Positions 20,016-31,945 of a DNA stretch of 64,000 bases are shown here, piece by piece. Below the pieces are notes generated by a model. It ran no database searches and was not told where the DNA came from. It saw nothing but the letters and a program-made list of their open reading frames with translations. The position numbers were made by a program, and so were the translations under genes. The stretch is from Adiantum capillus-veneris (Eukaryota > Streptophyta > Polypodiopsida > Polypodiales > Pteridaceae): the NCBI GenBank assembly GCA_014529385.2, contig CM043966.1, positions 89,478,587-89,542,586 on the forward strand, given 5' to 3'. Each line of letters opens with the position of its first letter. The first letter of the stretch is position 1.

Positions 20016-21300
20016 TTTGGTCCAATTTGCTTCAAATCAATTTTTGAACAAGCAAAGATGCATAAAAAATTGCAAGGAACAAAACTGCATGGTCGAAAAA
20101 AAAATTGCAACCAAAGTAAATAATCGTGATTATTTATTGTTGAGAAAAAATTTCAACTTTTTACAAACTTGGCTTTATAGGCTTGAAGTATAGACCAAAT
20201 ACATGCTCTGAGTGAAATATGGGCTCATTTGGATGCACAGGGTGAAAATTGTACCAGATTTTGGCTTTAGGTTTTTGAAACAGTAGATATAAAGGAAATT
20301 TGAGATTTTGAACTCCAAATTGATTCAAAATTGGCTAGTGGGCTTATCACATCATGTACTTTGGATGTATGATGACAAAATATCCAAATTCCTCAATTTT
20401 GACCAGAAAGTAAATAATCAAAATTGACAGTTTTTTGGTACAAATTGGTTCTAGGAATTGTATAGACCTTGTATATGAGATATGAAGTGATTTGGATCAA
20501 GAAAAGTTGTTCATAACCCAAATTTTGGCTTGCAAAGACTTCTTTGCGTTTTTTGGCAATTTTACAAGTAATGGGTGGTCATACTTGATTTTTGGCATGT
20601 AATAGGTGTGTACACATGATAGGGGAGGTGATTTGATAATTTCCAAGCAAAACTGATGCAAATGTAAATAACCACGATTATTTACTACAGTGGCAAAAAC
20701 TTTTCCAAACCTACAAATTTTGACATAGACATGTTTCATACACCTAATACAAGTCCTAAATTGAATTTGGTCAAGTTTGGTCGTGCTCTATCGACTTTGA
20801 AATCACCGTTTTTTGTGACTACTCTGTCTGTTGGGTTGGTCGATCAACTATTAAGCTTTGGACTTGTCCGTAACATAGTCGTGAAGCAACCTGTCCAATT
20901 TTGGCTCATTTGGAGTCAGTTTGATCTCGTATGTCGAATTTAACGCTTTGTAACCTTCGAGCTGTTTTCTGCTTTTCGATGGCTTTTCTTGATGAATTTC
21001 ACCAAACCAATCATATACATTGTATATAGACCTCATAAGCAAGCCATCTGTGGAGTCAGGTCGGAATTCTGGCATTTGCCAAAAACCTAACTTTTCTACT
21101 GGGGACCCCCTTGACCCCAACCGAATGGTCATCTGATGGTATAGAAAGGTTCCATTATGTTAGGGCATGCTATGGTTCAAATCCCATCCGATTTGGTCAA
21201 GCTGGCAAGCCGCTATGGTCAGTTTTAGGTCGTAGGTCTTCGTAAACTGCTCGGTTTCTAGGGTTTTTTCTAGGGCTTTATACTAGCTACCGGCCGTACA
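20016..21300. other. AT-rich non-coding stretch with weak subrepeats
   Basis: Three loosely related blocks begin near 20108, 20405 and 20655. Each starts 'gtaaataa(t/c)...gatta', then an AT-rich stretch with a run of T, then 'tagac' and 'catg'. They may be subrepeats of a retroelement untranslated region. No credible gene. Confidence 0.4.
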
Positions 21301-22050
21301 AAATGGATCATTGTCGAGTAAAGAACTTACCCCTCATGTTTCGTGTGAGACGGCGCTGAAAACGATTAACTGTGGGCTCCGAAAAAGTCGCGCTAAAGAG
21401 GCCGAAATCTCTCTCTGCAAAGGCTCCAAGTGGAAATGAGGTGGTTTTAGCCTATCATGGATATTTATACTCGGACTTCCCGAACCAAATTTCCCCAAAT
21501 TCCCCCGTTAGTCCTAATACGCCGTGAAATCTATGTTAGACTCAAAAATTTCCCTAATCAGATTCCTATAGCTCATTCTGCAAGAATTTTGCAAAAGTAG
21601 GCATGGCTGCCTAATTTAGGCTTCCAGCTTCCATCTTCTGATTTTATTGAAAATTTTTGTGCTTGTCCGCCTTGTCTTTCTGATCACTATCGTGTCTTTC
21701 ATTTTTCCACCTGAGCCTCCCTGCTATTTATTATTAATTTTTGACCTGTTTATTTGAAAAATCAAAGAAAATAGCAAAATGCTCCAAAAAAGTAAAGTAA
21801 AAATCCAATAATTAAGAAAATCCCTTGAAAAACACGACTTTATTGTTCTTTTTTTGGATTTCTCTATTTTGAAGCCTCATTATCAACAAAAATGATGAAA
21901 AATACCCAAAAAGGACTATTTTTTATGATTTTCTGATAGTATATACACTATTTACACTCATCGGGAAGATATTAACAATGGAATTTCCCTTGATGATGAA
22001 TTATAATGGAATTATTAGGTAATTTTTCAAAAAAACACACCTTAACATCA
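21300..22050 (-). repeat. Candidate 3' LTR of the minus-strand gypsy element
   Basis: On the minus strand a purine tract GAAGAGGGAGGAAA (plus positions 22056-22069) is followed by TGATGTTAAGG at 22050, a plausible LTR start. A TATA-like GTATAAATAT lies at 21461-21470. The LTR end was not determined. Confidence 0.5.
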
Positions 22051-22095
22051 AAAAATTTCCTCCCTCTTCAAACATTGCCCTTAATTACTTAGTAC

Positions 22096-22755
22096 TTAGT
22101 GCCCTTCCACCCCTCCTAGATGGCGTACTCCGGGACGACTGTGTGCATGGGTTGAACAATCGTGTCTATGCATAGCCCTGGTTGGCTCTACCATGATATG
22201 AAGATCAATGCAATTCAAACCAATATATTGTGCAAGAGCTGGGTCTTGAGTAATTAACTCAAGGGTTCCCGATGTCGAGGTTTGCTGCTGATGTCTTCCA
22301 AAGAGAAAATCTTGTAGCTTGTGCGCTCTCTGTTTGATTGTACCGTCAGGATGCTTTAGTACACTGATTGCTTGAGCTGTTGGTAGAACTTTTGACTGTT
22401 GTCGAGCTTTTTCTCGCCATTGGTAATTTGGTCTGCGTGGTGCTGCATGGTGTTGTGGAGTCTGTTGAGACTTAACTTGCCATTGCTTGATTGGTTTTGC
22501 GGGTTGTGGAGAAGATATTTTCTCCTTTTTCTTCCAAACCATTTTCATGTTAGGTTCCTTGCTCAAAGATGCTTGTCTTTGTGTTCAAACCCTTGGAACC
22601 TTCTTTTGTTTCATCGGTGAAGTTTTAGGCACCCAAATCTGAATCGGTTTATCCTTAAGCTATGCTTTTGGTACCCAAATTTGCCTGACTCCTTGCATGC
22701 TACATGTAGCATTTGATTGTCGAGGGGATGGAGAAGATTGACTTTGTGGATTGTT
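22096..22755 (-). pseudogene. 3' terminal segment of gypsy element, unknown domain
   Basis: Continues the frame of the retropepsin-like segment after stops near 22755, 22660 and 22585. The readable part (22566-22096) is rich in Lys, Gln, Pro and His ('KMVWKKKEKISSPQPAKP') and ends at a stop 25 bp before the polypurine tract. No family recognised. It may be a basic nucleic-acid-binding tail, which is inference. Confidence 0.5.
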
Positions 22756-23560
22756 CTACTGATTGCTTCTTTTCCATTCCTCCTTGCTTGGTGCAATTGG
22801 AACAATGAGTTGCCTTCCTTTAGGTGATAGCTTTGGTTGATTCGTATCCCACTCTGGTACTGCTTTGTAGGTACGCATCCAGGGAATTCCAAGAATCATC
22901 GTCTCATTCATGTGTTCATCTGGTAAGCATACAAACTGATGAAGACATGAACATCCATGTACTATCACGTTCAAGTTGAGTACTCCCAATGTTGGAGTTG
23001 GGTTCTTGTTGCATCCTTTAATTGTCACTATTCCTGCCGTCAATGCTTGACTTGTTGCCTTCTTATATGTGGAATAATTGACTGCATTAACTCTAGCTCC
23101 TGTGTCGACCGAAGCATTGGTGCTATGTTTGTTGAGCTGTATTTTAATGCGCAGGTCCATTCCATCTAACCAGTCATCATCTGTTGAAACTCCATCTTTA
23201 GATAATTCCCATTGTCGATCGTCTATTTCCAAAGTGTTGATGGGAATCGGTATCTGTTGATTCTTGAGAGCAGCTTTCCACTTGAGTACCTGAAGCCTAG
23301 CTTCCTCTTGGGATTCATCAATAACCTGTTGTTGTTTGATCTTCCTTTGTTTGGCTGCATGCATTCTTTCTAGCAATTCATTGGTTAGTGGCAAATTGTA
23401 TTTCTTTAAACAACATCTACTAATCCAATTAGCCATTGGTTCACCATCTAAGGTGGACAATTTTACTGCTCCACTTGGAGATACATATTCAATGATAAAT
23501 GGTTCGTTTCCTTTTTTCTTAAACTTGGGAATGTGTTGCTTAAGGGAATAGACTAGAACT
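22756..23560 (-). pseudogene. Integrase C-terminal domain fused to retropepsin-like domain
   Basis: Starts with the beta-rich integrase C-terminal domain ('RDLVLVYSLKQ', 'GNEPFIIEYVSPSGAVKLSTLDGEP' split here, about 23560-23430). About 100 codons later comes an aspartic-protease signature V-D-T-G-A (DTG at 23098-23106), then the second hallmark 'MILGIPWM' near 22890. Retropepsins normally lie upstream of reverse transcriptase, so one after the integrase is out of place. The frame from 23460 to 22756 is open. A frameshift separates it from the integrase core. Either a captured second protease or a rearranged element. Confidence 0.72.
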
Positions 23561-24535
23561 AAGTCCCTTTCTTGAAGACTTTTGTGATTAAGTGGGAATC
23601 AAAAAACTGTTTTTCTTTCCGCTTTTGTGCATAGATATGAGTTACAGTAGTTAGCTTTTGCTCATCTAGCTTTTCCAAATCTTCGAGTCTTTCTGACAAT
23701 TCATGTCCAGTCCACTCAAGATTATGGGCTACCCTTAATGTCGGCAATAGAAATTCTATTGGCAGTATGCCATCAAGGCCATAAACAAGGTTAAAGGGTG
23801 TAGCATTTAGAGTTGTTTTGAATGAAACTCGATAAGCCCATAAAGTAGCATGGAGATTCATTTCCCAGTCTATCCTTCCTGAACTAACCACTTTAGTCAG
23901 CATCGAGCTAAGAATTTTATTCGTATGCTCAGCTTGTCTGTTTGCTTGTGGGTGATAGGGAGTTGATTTGTTATGGATGACCATAAACTCATTAAGAAAA
24001 TACTCTATTACCTCATTGAGGAATTGAGTTCCCCAATCACTGACAATCTCTATTGGCAGTCCATATCTCATGAATACATACTCATATAAGAATGCAGCAA
24101 TGGTTCTGACATTGTTCTTTTGAGTTGCTTTAGCCTTGGCCCATTAGCCTTGGCCCACTTAGTCAAATAGTCCGTAGCTACAATGATATATTGAGCTTGG
24201 GTTCTATAAGCAGGTGGTTGTATCGGTCCAACAAAATCTACTCGTGTTGGCATTTTTGCTCGTTGACAAGAATCATACCTTCGAACATATTCTTTGGCAT
24301 CTGCAAAAAGTGTTGGCCACCATATGCCTACCATCAATATTGCTCTTGCGGTGATCTCACTAGAAAAGGGACCTCCAGCTAATCCAGCATGTGCTTGTTC
24401 TATAATCGGAATATACTCATTTTTATTTGCAAAAAGACGCAAATGTTGATCTTTACCTCTCCGATACAATTGGTTCCCAATAAGAGCATAGTCTCTTGCT
24501 TCAGTTTCAATTGCTCTTTGACGGCGTTTACTCAT
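23559..24535 (-). pseudogene. Gypsy integrase: second zinc finger and DDE core
   Basis: Minus strand. 24535-24068 has a second H2C2 module ('EQAHAGLAGGPFSSE', 'VGIWWPT', 'RYDSCQRAK') and the core start 'VGPIQPP...ATDYLTKWAKA'. The second His is Pro and the first Cys is Tyr. 24071-23559 continues with 'VSDWGTQF' and 'YHPQANRQAEHTNK', so the DDE triad is present. The two halves are split by a 14-bp tandem duplication (24131-24144 and 24145-24158). Removing it in thought restores one frame. Confidence 0.85.
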
Positions 24536-24538
24536 ATC

Positions 24539-25498
24539 CTAAGAAAATGTTCGGCTCGATAAGTAAGTAACCAGATAATTACTCCACTTAGGAAGAGGTG
24601 ACATTTGAAATAATGTTACATCATGTATGGGTGTTTGTTTTTGACATTGAGGGAAATCCTTTACAAAGGATCGAACATCTCTCCTCATAGTCGGCCAAAA
24701 TACTCCAAGTATCAAGATTCGTTGCATAGTTTGGTCTTCCGTAAAGTGAAGTCCTACTATGGTAACATGTGCTTGAGTTAGGTATTGTTCTTTTTCTTTA
24801 GGGTTAATGCATAAAAGCAATATCCCGTCCCGATCTCTTTTGTATAGCCTTCTAGCTAGTAATTGATACATAGCCGATTGCTCGATTAATCCGATTGTGA
24901 TAGGAAGTGGTATTTGTGAATCCACTTGAGCTATTTTCATTAATGACACAATGTTTTCCAACCATCTAGGTATCATTTCCACTGAGAACAAATAGGCATC
25001 TGGTAGATCATCGTCTACCCCTTTAGGTGATTCCCCCGAAACAATCCTTGACAAATGATCTGCTCTTTGATGTGTAGTGCCTTTTACAACCACAGTGAAA
25101 TCAAATTCGAGAAGAATAATGAACCATCTCACTATTCTCTCTGTGCTGCATGGCTTGTTGACCAAATGCAACAAAGCATGGTGGTCCACAAAGAACACAA
25201 ACTTGTTGGCTAATAGGTAATGTCTATACTTTTTAATGGCATAGATCGTTCCTAGTCCTTCTCTTTCGGTGGTGTTGTAATTCTTTTCTGACATGTTCAA
25301 TTGTCGGCTAGCATAAGAAATAGGAAAGTCAATTTTCCCATCTCCCAGTTGAGCTAGTATACAACCGATAGCAAAATTAGAAGCATCTACATGTACGTGG
25401 AATACCTTATCCCAATCTGGTGCTTTCCAATACAAGGTAACCATACATGGTATTCGCCCACAAGACCATAGGAAAGAACAAGCAAGCCATCTTCTCAA
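24539..25498 (-). pseudogene. Gypsy RNase H and first zinc-binding module
   Basis: 320 codons on the minus strand. RNase H: 'HVHVDASNFAIGCILAQ', 'YTTEREGLG'-like 'NTTEREGLGTIYAIKKYRHYL', 'FFVDHHALLHLV', 'VVKGTTHQRADHLSRI'. Then an H2C2-type module ('AHVTIVGLHFTEDQ', 'LGVFWPTMRRDV', 'DFPQCQK') in which the first Cys of the pair is Phe. One in-frame TAG at 24539 separates it from the next module. The sequence before 'APDWDKVFHV' does not match RT and is probably rearranged. Confidence 0.85.
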
Positions 25499-25590
25499 GC
25501 ATTATGGGTAGTCATGTCTAAGCAAGCCTTAGGTCAAGTCGGGTAAAGATTTTAGCATTAGCCAGCAAGTGGGTCCTAATTTAAGAAAGG

Positions 25591-25730
<140 letters not shown>

Positions 25731-26640
25731 TTTCTAGTAACAATATAACATAAACACCAAAGAATCCTTTCAAATTACAAAAGAGATTAGAAACTATGTC
25801 AATGAAAAGGTGGTACAATTCCCATTCATAGTACAGAACGGACTTTATACACAAGTACAAGAGAGTTAAGAGCTTGAAGATATATAAATCAACCATTATC
25901 AATCCAACAAACTTTGAAAACCATAGTTGAGAAGGTAACCCCCACCTGCACCCATGGAAACAACACAACTTTCAGTTAGCATTGGCACCGTATGCAGGTG
26001 ATGCATGGGTATCCCACATGTTATAGATGTCAACCAACTAAATTGCTTTCAAAGATAAATAATAAGAAAGGTGAAGCCACTCAATTATTCAGAGTTGGTT
26101 TCATTTACAAAGAAAAAAAAACCATTTGGAGTTCCTTTTGCTTTGCAAACTCTCATGAGATAAGGCCGGAGACGAGTTTTATGAGGCAATTTAGCCTCGA
26201 AGTACCTTACATGCGGTTTCGACTTTGTCTAGGGAGGAGTAGAACTTACTTACTAGCATCCTTTTATGTTACAGGTGACTCCAAAGTGTAGATTGACTGC
26301 ACGTATGAGCACTATCACACTGACTCTTAAAAAATAGCGGCAATTAATGCCAAACTCTATAAAGTCAAGAAACATGTATATGTGACCCAGTAAGTATAAG
26401 TGCTACTCCCCTAAATACATACAACATATAGAAGGGATATTTCATGGTACCATATTTCTTCCAAAAACTAGGAAAAAGAGCCACCATGGCCCATACCCTC
26501 GATGTAATAAGCAACCACTTACAGTTTCAAGAGCAGCTGATTTGCAACCATATCTACCATAATCTCCAAATTTATACAACCATACTCTCAACCATATTCG
26601 GCCACAATCAATATAACCCTGTCCCCCAACCAAAAATTTA
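25731..26640. other. Unassigned stretch
   Basis: No gene or repeat recognised. A plus frame of 99 codons at 25992-26291 has no motif that I know. Confidence 0.35.
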
Positions 26641-26960
26641 AACTATGTACATCCACATTGAGCAGTTTTACAAGGGATCACAAAACTAAGCCGGCCTAGA
26701 CCTTAATTGAGCAAGAATAGTAAGCTCAGTACCAAACCCAGTAGCTCAAGCCATGTACAGCCAAGTTGACCAGATTTTCAAGGGATCCCAATACTCAGTT
26801 GGCATAGTCCTTAATTGAGCAAGAATAGCTCATTACCAAACCTAGAAGCCCAAACCATGTACAGACAAGTTGGGCAAAGTTTCAAGGGATCACAATACTC
26901 AGACGGCATAGACCATAATTGAGCAAGAATAGTAGTCTCAGTATCCAACCTAAAAGCACA
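26640..26960. repeat. Tandem repeat, ~113-bp unit, three copies
   Basis: Copies begin near 26643, 26754 and 26867, each with 'atgtaca', 'ttcaagggatc' or 'ttacaagggatc', 'aatac(t)ca', 'ttgagcaagaatag' and 'accaaacc'. Divergent by substitutions. Non-coding. Confidence 0.8.
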
Positions 26961-27004
26961 TCAATAGAAGAATACCTGCTGCGGCAATTTATTTCCAACA
27001 AATT

Positions 27005-27345
27005 ACCAGGTCGTGGTTTTTTATCCATCGGTAGGTCAACCTTATCATATAGGTTCCTTCACCAAGTGTTAACAAGGACTTCGATCATCATATTTTAACC
27101 TAAACAAAGGTTCAAGGTAACAATCATCCAGTATTGCAAGAGGATACCTCTATTCAATGATTTTTATTATATAAAAACATGCCTATGACCAGTTCGTACT
27201 TATGCCAGGCCGTTGTTTCTCACCCAAAAGGTAGGTCAACCTTACCATATAGGGTCCTTCACCAAGTGTTAAGAAGACCTTCAATCATAATTTTAAGATT
27301 TTTCAGGCACCATTCATCCAGTATTGCAGGAGGCTATCCTCCTTC
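27005..27345. repeat. Tandem duplication, ~190-bp period
   Basis: 'ggtaggtcaacctta(t/c)catatagg' and 'tccttcaccaagtgttaa' occur at about 27029 and 27231, and 'catccagtattgca' with 'aggagg' or 'agagga' at about 27125 and 27315. Non-coding. Confidence 0.75.
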
Positions 27346-27523
27346 AATGTTAAAACAACCCAAGCTCATGGCAGGACCATATATATGCATCGATAGGAAA
27401 AACCCTACACTTTGAAAGGCAATGACAAACCAAGTCCGTAGATACAAACTGTTGCACTTCTTTATGATTCATTAATAAATTGAAAGTATTTCCTAAAGGT
27501 GAATAACCAACCATGTCATATAC

Positions 27524-27681
27524 ATAAAAGGCTCAATAGAAGTAACATTACAATATATGCATAAGGAATAGCACCTTAACATCAAGTGAATCACACCACA
27601 CCATAAAAGGCTCAATAGAAGTAACATTACAATATATGCATAAGGAATAGCACCTTAACATCAAGTGAATCACACCACACC
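27524..27681. repeat. Perfect 79-bp tandem duplication
   Basis: 27524-27602 is repeated exactly as 27603-27681, starting 'ataaaaggctcaatagaag'. No mismatch seen, so either very recent or an assembly artefact. Confidence 0.93.
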
Positions 27682-27706
27682 ATTCGGACAGTAGTCCATA
27701 AGTCAC

Positions 27707-28120
27707 CTGAGATAGAGATGGGGTCATAGCAGCCAACTCCACAATAGCCTGGTTATCCTTGCCTTTAGCCATATAGCCTATTACTAAATGCTACACCCTT
27801 GCAGGTAGAACCCTCACAATCTCAAAGCACACAAGTACTCACACGCTCACCAGAGACACAAAGTACCAATGCTAAGCGAACATGAAAGCTCACCTTTATA
27901 GGGTTGGGAGTTAGTGGTCGTTTTCCTTTACAACAATGTGGCAGGCCAGCTTCAAGAGGAAGATAATACAGCAACGCCGCTTCATTAAAGGCCACATTCT
28001 TTCCTGATAGTGAGGCAGGACCAGCTTCAAGAGCATCGTAATCTTGTACAGAGAACTGAGGGGAAGGGAGAGATAGAGAGATAGAGAAGGGGGGGGGGGG
28101 GGGGGGAAGAGGGCATTTAG
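27707..28120 (-). CDS. Possible 5' exons of an unidentified gene
   Basis: On the minus strand an exon-like stretch (about 28120-27894) ends CCTATAAAG before GTGAGC. A second (27797-27707) starts after GCAAG, contains ATG at 27772 (MAKGKDNQAIVELAAMTPSL) and ends CTCAG before GTGACT. Stops lie before the ATG in the second block, so the first block would be 5' UTR. No downstream exon was identified, and the exact 79-bp duplication lies just beyond. The first block holds an 18-G run (28089-28106). Splice-like sites alone are weak evidence. Confidence 0.25.
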
Positions 28121-28360
28121 ATATCATAGTAGTGTAGATTGGAGGAGGCCATTGTGGTTTTATGCAGAAGAGGGAAAAAATGACAGAGCCAGGTCGCCCA
28201 CCGTTCTTAATAGCTCTTAGTTAGCTACTAAGGGTTAGGTGCCATTTAAGGCACCTCCTAAAATATCACCTACTAAATTTGCTTCAATTATTCACCCTTA
28301 GGCCAATTAGTCCCCAGTTAATAATACCACAAGGATATTAACACACTATTCCTAGTAATG

Positions 28361-28376
28361 TATGTGTGTGTGTGTG

Positions 28377-28414
<38 letters not shown>
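28361..28414. repeat. (TG)n microsatellite
   Basis: TG tract with one CG interruption, about 54 bp. Confidence 0.93.
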
Positions 28415-28415
<1 letters not shown>

Positions 28416-30010
28416 ACCCCCTTTTTCGAAGTCTTTAACCCTTAATTTAGTGCTGCATATCCTTCTTCCATGTGTGCATTCATAAATTTGTTGCTCTGTT
28501 CTGTTGCTACACAAATCTACTAGCACTACCTGCAATGCTTTTTTTTAGATTGCACGTGTGCATTCTTTTCTCTTCATCCCATAAGTCTTGCTAAATCTAG
28601 GGTTCAAAATATATGTTGTATATGGGGAGCCAATGGAAATGTTGAAGCACCTTACTTTCCACTCGTATCTTTATAACGATGTATTTTGCATATTGGGCAT
28701 TCTCTTCACTTTGGTATTCACTTCTATATAAAATACAATCATTGGGATATGTGTATATGGTGTTGTAATAGAGTCCAAGCTTTCTCAACACCTTTTTCAA
28801 CTCATCTCTTAATGTAGAAATGATGTTATTTGAGGTTCAAAACTTTTGAGATAGTAGCTGGCCCCACAATATTTTGAGCAAACACCACATACAAATTATC
28901 GAAACATTTAGTGCAATTAACATTGAAAATTGAAAAGTTGTTTATTTTAATAGTGCCTAAAAGTATGCATTACTCCAAGCATAATGATTTTGGAGGCTCA
29001 AAATAAGCAAACTTATGCTTAACTGTGATAAAGTTAAGCCTTAATAAATTTTCTCGAGTGCTTTTGCTCTAGGAATACTTTCTTAATCACACATGCCACT
29101 TTCTACATAGCAATCATGAATAAAATCATCCATGCCATCATCATCGTCAAAGACATCATTCTTCTTGTCAAAAAGTAAACTATAAAGTTTTCAAATCTAT
29201 TCAAGCATCAATGCATGAGCATAAACACCCCAATCCGACTCATGTGAACAACACTAGCATCACAACCTTTGATGTAAGCCTTGGCATCTATTGCGTCAAC
29301 ACAAAATACACTCTTCATAATAAGATAAAGGCTCACTCTCTGAGCGTGCAAATGGCTCTTCTCCATGTCCCATTGTAGGAGTGGGACCTCCATGGTTGTA
29401 ATACGGAGAGGATGATGTACAAGAGGAATCTAAATTTGTGCAGCAAAAAAAGAGGTCAAGCAAGATTAGATTAAATTAGTGTAAAGTTCTAATTTAGAAT
29501 TAAACTAACATAAAGTGGGTAGTTATCCCCATGTAGTTTATCCATGGGATACGCGGTATGCAAAAGATAGCATTGTTGTTAGCCATCATTGGTGACTGTA
29601 CTTGATACAAAAGTTTCCTTTATAGAGAAAAAATTGCACAACACTAACTTGTGCTTCTTAGTGCAACCTATAGATCACTACAAAGTATCTATTTTGTAGA
29701 AATATTCACTATCAAAAAGTTTGTATAAAAGGACAAAATTTCATATGCAATTGTTAGGGGAAGTTTGAGGTCATTTTTCTGCCATGTAAGAAATGATAAC
29801 GGGAGGAAATTCTTTTTATTTTTTCAAAAGCCAGCAAAAAAAAAAATCAAATCCCAAAATTTAGGAAAACTCTCCACCTGATGCCACTTTTTGAGGCTCC
29901 ACACAAAGTGTCGCTTTTAAATCTCTTGGGAATGGATCCCTTTATCAAAACTTATCCCTCTCAAAGCACCAATTTTCTCTTTTGGCCCAAATTTTAGATT
30001 TCCCCTTGCT
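28415..30010. other. Unassigned AT-rich stretch
   Basis: No gene, no element motif and no clear repeat pair seen. Confidence 0.4.
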
Positions 30011-30011
30011 T

Positions 30012-30130
30012 AGTTGAGCTAGGTACCTTTCTTTTCACCATATCCTATCCCATCATCTCCTTCCCCATCATTTTAGTTTAGCTAGGTACCTTTCTTTTCA
30101 CCATACCCTATCCCATCATCTTCTTCCCCA
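30012..30130. repeat. Tandem duplication, ~57 bp
   Basis: 'gagctaggtacctttctttt' and 'caccata(t/c)cctatcccatc' are repeated directly with few differences. Confidence 0.85.
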
Positions 30131-31800
30131 TATCCAAGTTTTGACCTCAGTATTGCAACCATGAATCTTGTAAGGAGAGATATCATTCATCTCCATGTTG
30201 AGTTGGAAGATGAATATCCCCCCTTGAAAAAATAACTAGGTATTTTGAAACTCCTCCTCATGCCATTGAAGAAATGAGATAGGTAGGAAAGTAGCACATT
30301 TACTTATGGATAGATGGAATATTGTTTCCCATAGACCCCATTAACAAAAGCATGCCACCATTTTTGAATTGTTTTGCATTGATGAGGTTTGTAGAAGATA
30401 TAATAAAAGGGTGTTAGGGTATAAACAAGACCTTTTAGCAGTGAGGGACATTATAGTTCAAGGATTCTCTTAACCATCAACTTCAAGAAATCAAGGAGAA
30501 TATAAAGGATGAGCAACCATTAATGAGTACAGGAGAAAGAAGACAAGGCTTGGGATTAGACAAAGACAAAGGTCTTGAATACTATAGTCTTGTTTGTGTT
30601 AACCTTAGGTCTTTGTTTAGCCATACTGCACACAAGGGAACATGAGAGGTGCATCACAATCATTTCGTGACATGATTCTGCCTATTCTTTTGGGGAACCT
30701 TCTAGATGTGAGAAGTTTTAAGAAGGCTAGAACAAAATGAATTTGATGGATTCTTGCATATTTCTACCTTGGAAAAGGATGGTGCTCAAGGGACCATGGA
30801 CAAAGTTGGAATAAATGAAGCAAGTTATCGATATCCATTCAAGATCATAAATAAAACCTTGAAGCACTCAAGAGTGAAGGGCTCTTTACTACCAAAGCCA
30901 CTCGACAAGTCTTAGAATACAGGTTCATGGAGATACTTGGGGAGGCTTTTCACATCAATGACATATATCTTGGTAACAAGAAAGAACTCAAAGTTTAGCT
31001 ATTTCAACATTTTGTTCTTTAACTTGACTTTTTAGAGAGTAATGATAAAACTCTATGATCTTTATCATATTTAGGTGAATAGGCAAGGAATTTTTGTGAT
31101 TAAATTAGATGAGACTGAAATTTTTAAGGAAAGAAAACTTAAAAGAGTGTCAATGACCCTCACAAATAAAGCTTTTGATACTGAAAAGGGGGGAAAAACC
31201 TAAAAGTTTAGTATCCAATCAAAGAAAATTATTCAGAAGATTGTGCACTTTTGCATAGGGTTTGCATGGAGATTTCTACCTTTATTAGCTAGGGAGGCTA
31301 CCATAAAAAGTATTGAAAGAGTATTGTCTAATATTGGACTTCATGGGGGAAATGTAATGATTGAAACAGACCCCAAGAGGTCACCTGGTGGAAACAATGT
31401 TCTCAAAAAGGCTTCCATTGGTAGGATGAAGGCTAGGACCTTCCTGGGATTTGATGGGAAATTGGGTAGTGGTGCATCCAAAACCCATTACAACCAATGG
31501 AATGCCCTACATGAGCATTGAAGGATCATGGAGTTGATGGTAGAGCAAGAAATTAGAAGGCAAAAGTGTGGGAAGCCTTGGGTGCACTCTTCTCTTACTG
31601 TAATACAAGTCATTGGGAAAAGAGTGACCTCTCCAACTTCAAGAAAGTGCTCAATAGATTTAAGGCTACGAAAAATGCTTGGAGCTTAGAGCACTTTGCA
31701 TACTACATGGTAATAGTTGTTATATGTGGCTAAATAAATTCTCTTTCCATGTGTAGCATATTATCTACACTCACACTCCTTGTTTTATAAATAAATATGG
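30131..31800 (+). other. Unassigned stretch with one odd open frame
   Basis: Mostly non-coding. The frame 31243-31521 (92 codons) includes 'GRMKARTFLGFDGKLGSG' and continues past a stop with 'LMVEQEIRRQKCGKPW', a protein-like composition. I do not recognise a family. It could be a remnant of a transposase or retroelement. Confidence 0.3.
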
Positions 31801-31804
31801 AAGC

Positions 31805-31945
31805 TTGTCAATCTAGTCCACTCAAGGTATGGATAAGTCCCACTACCAAACAAAAACCAAGTTTTTGTTTTCCTCTAGTCCACTCAAGGTATGGAGAAGT
31901 CCCACTACCAAACAAAAACCAAGTTTTTCAATCATACTAGACATG
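31805..31945. repeat. Tandem duplication, ~63 bp
   Basis: 'tctagtccactcaaggtatg' and 'aagtcccactaccaaacaaa' occur twice, near 31813 and 31876. Confidence 0.88.

Larger units (their letters stand above)
22050..25500 (-). mobile_element. Decayed Ty3/gypsy element with unusual 3' module
   Basis: Read on the minus strand from 25498 down: RNase H, zinc-binding module, second zinc-binding module, integrase core, integrase C-terminal domain, retropepsin-like domain, an unidentified Gln/Lys-rich segment, polypurine tract, LTR. Reverse transcriptase and gag are missing upstream of 25500, where the sequence changes before a long TA/TG microsatellite. Confidence 0.85.

Noticed and set aside
20851-21132. 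93-codon minus frame near the gypsy LTR
   Set aside because: No motif, and it lies in a non-coding stretch with weak subrepeats.
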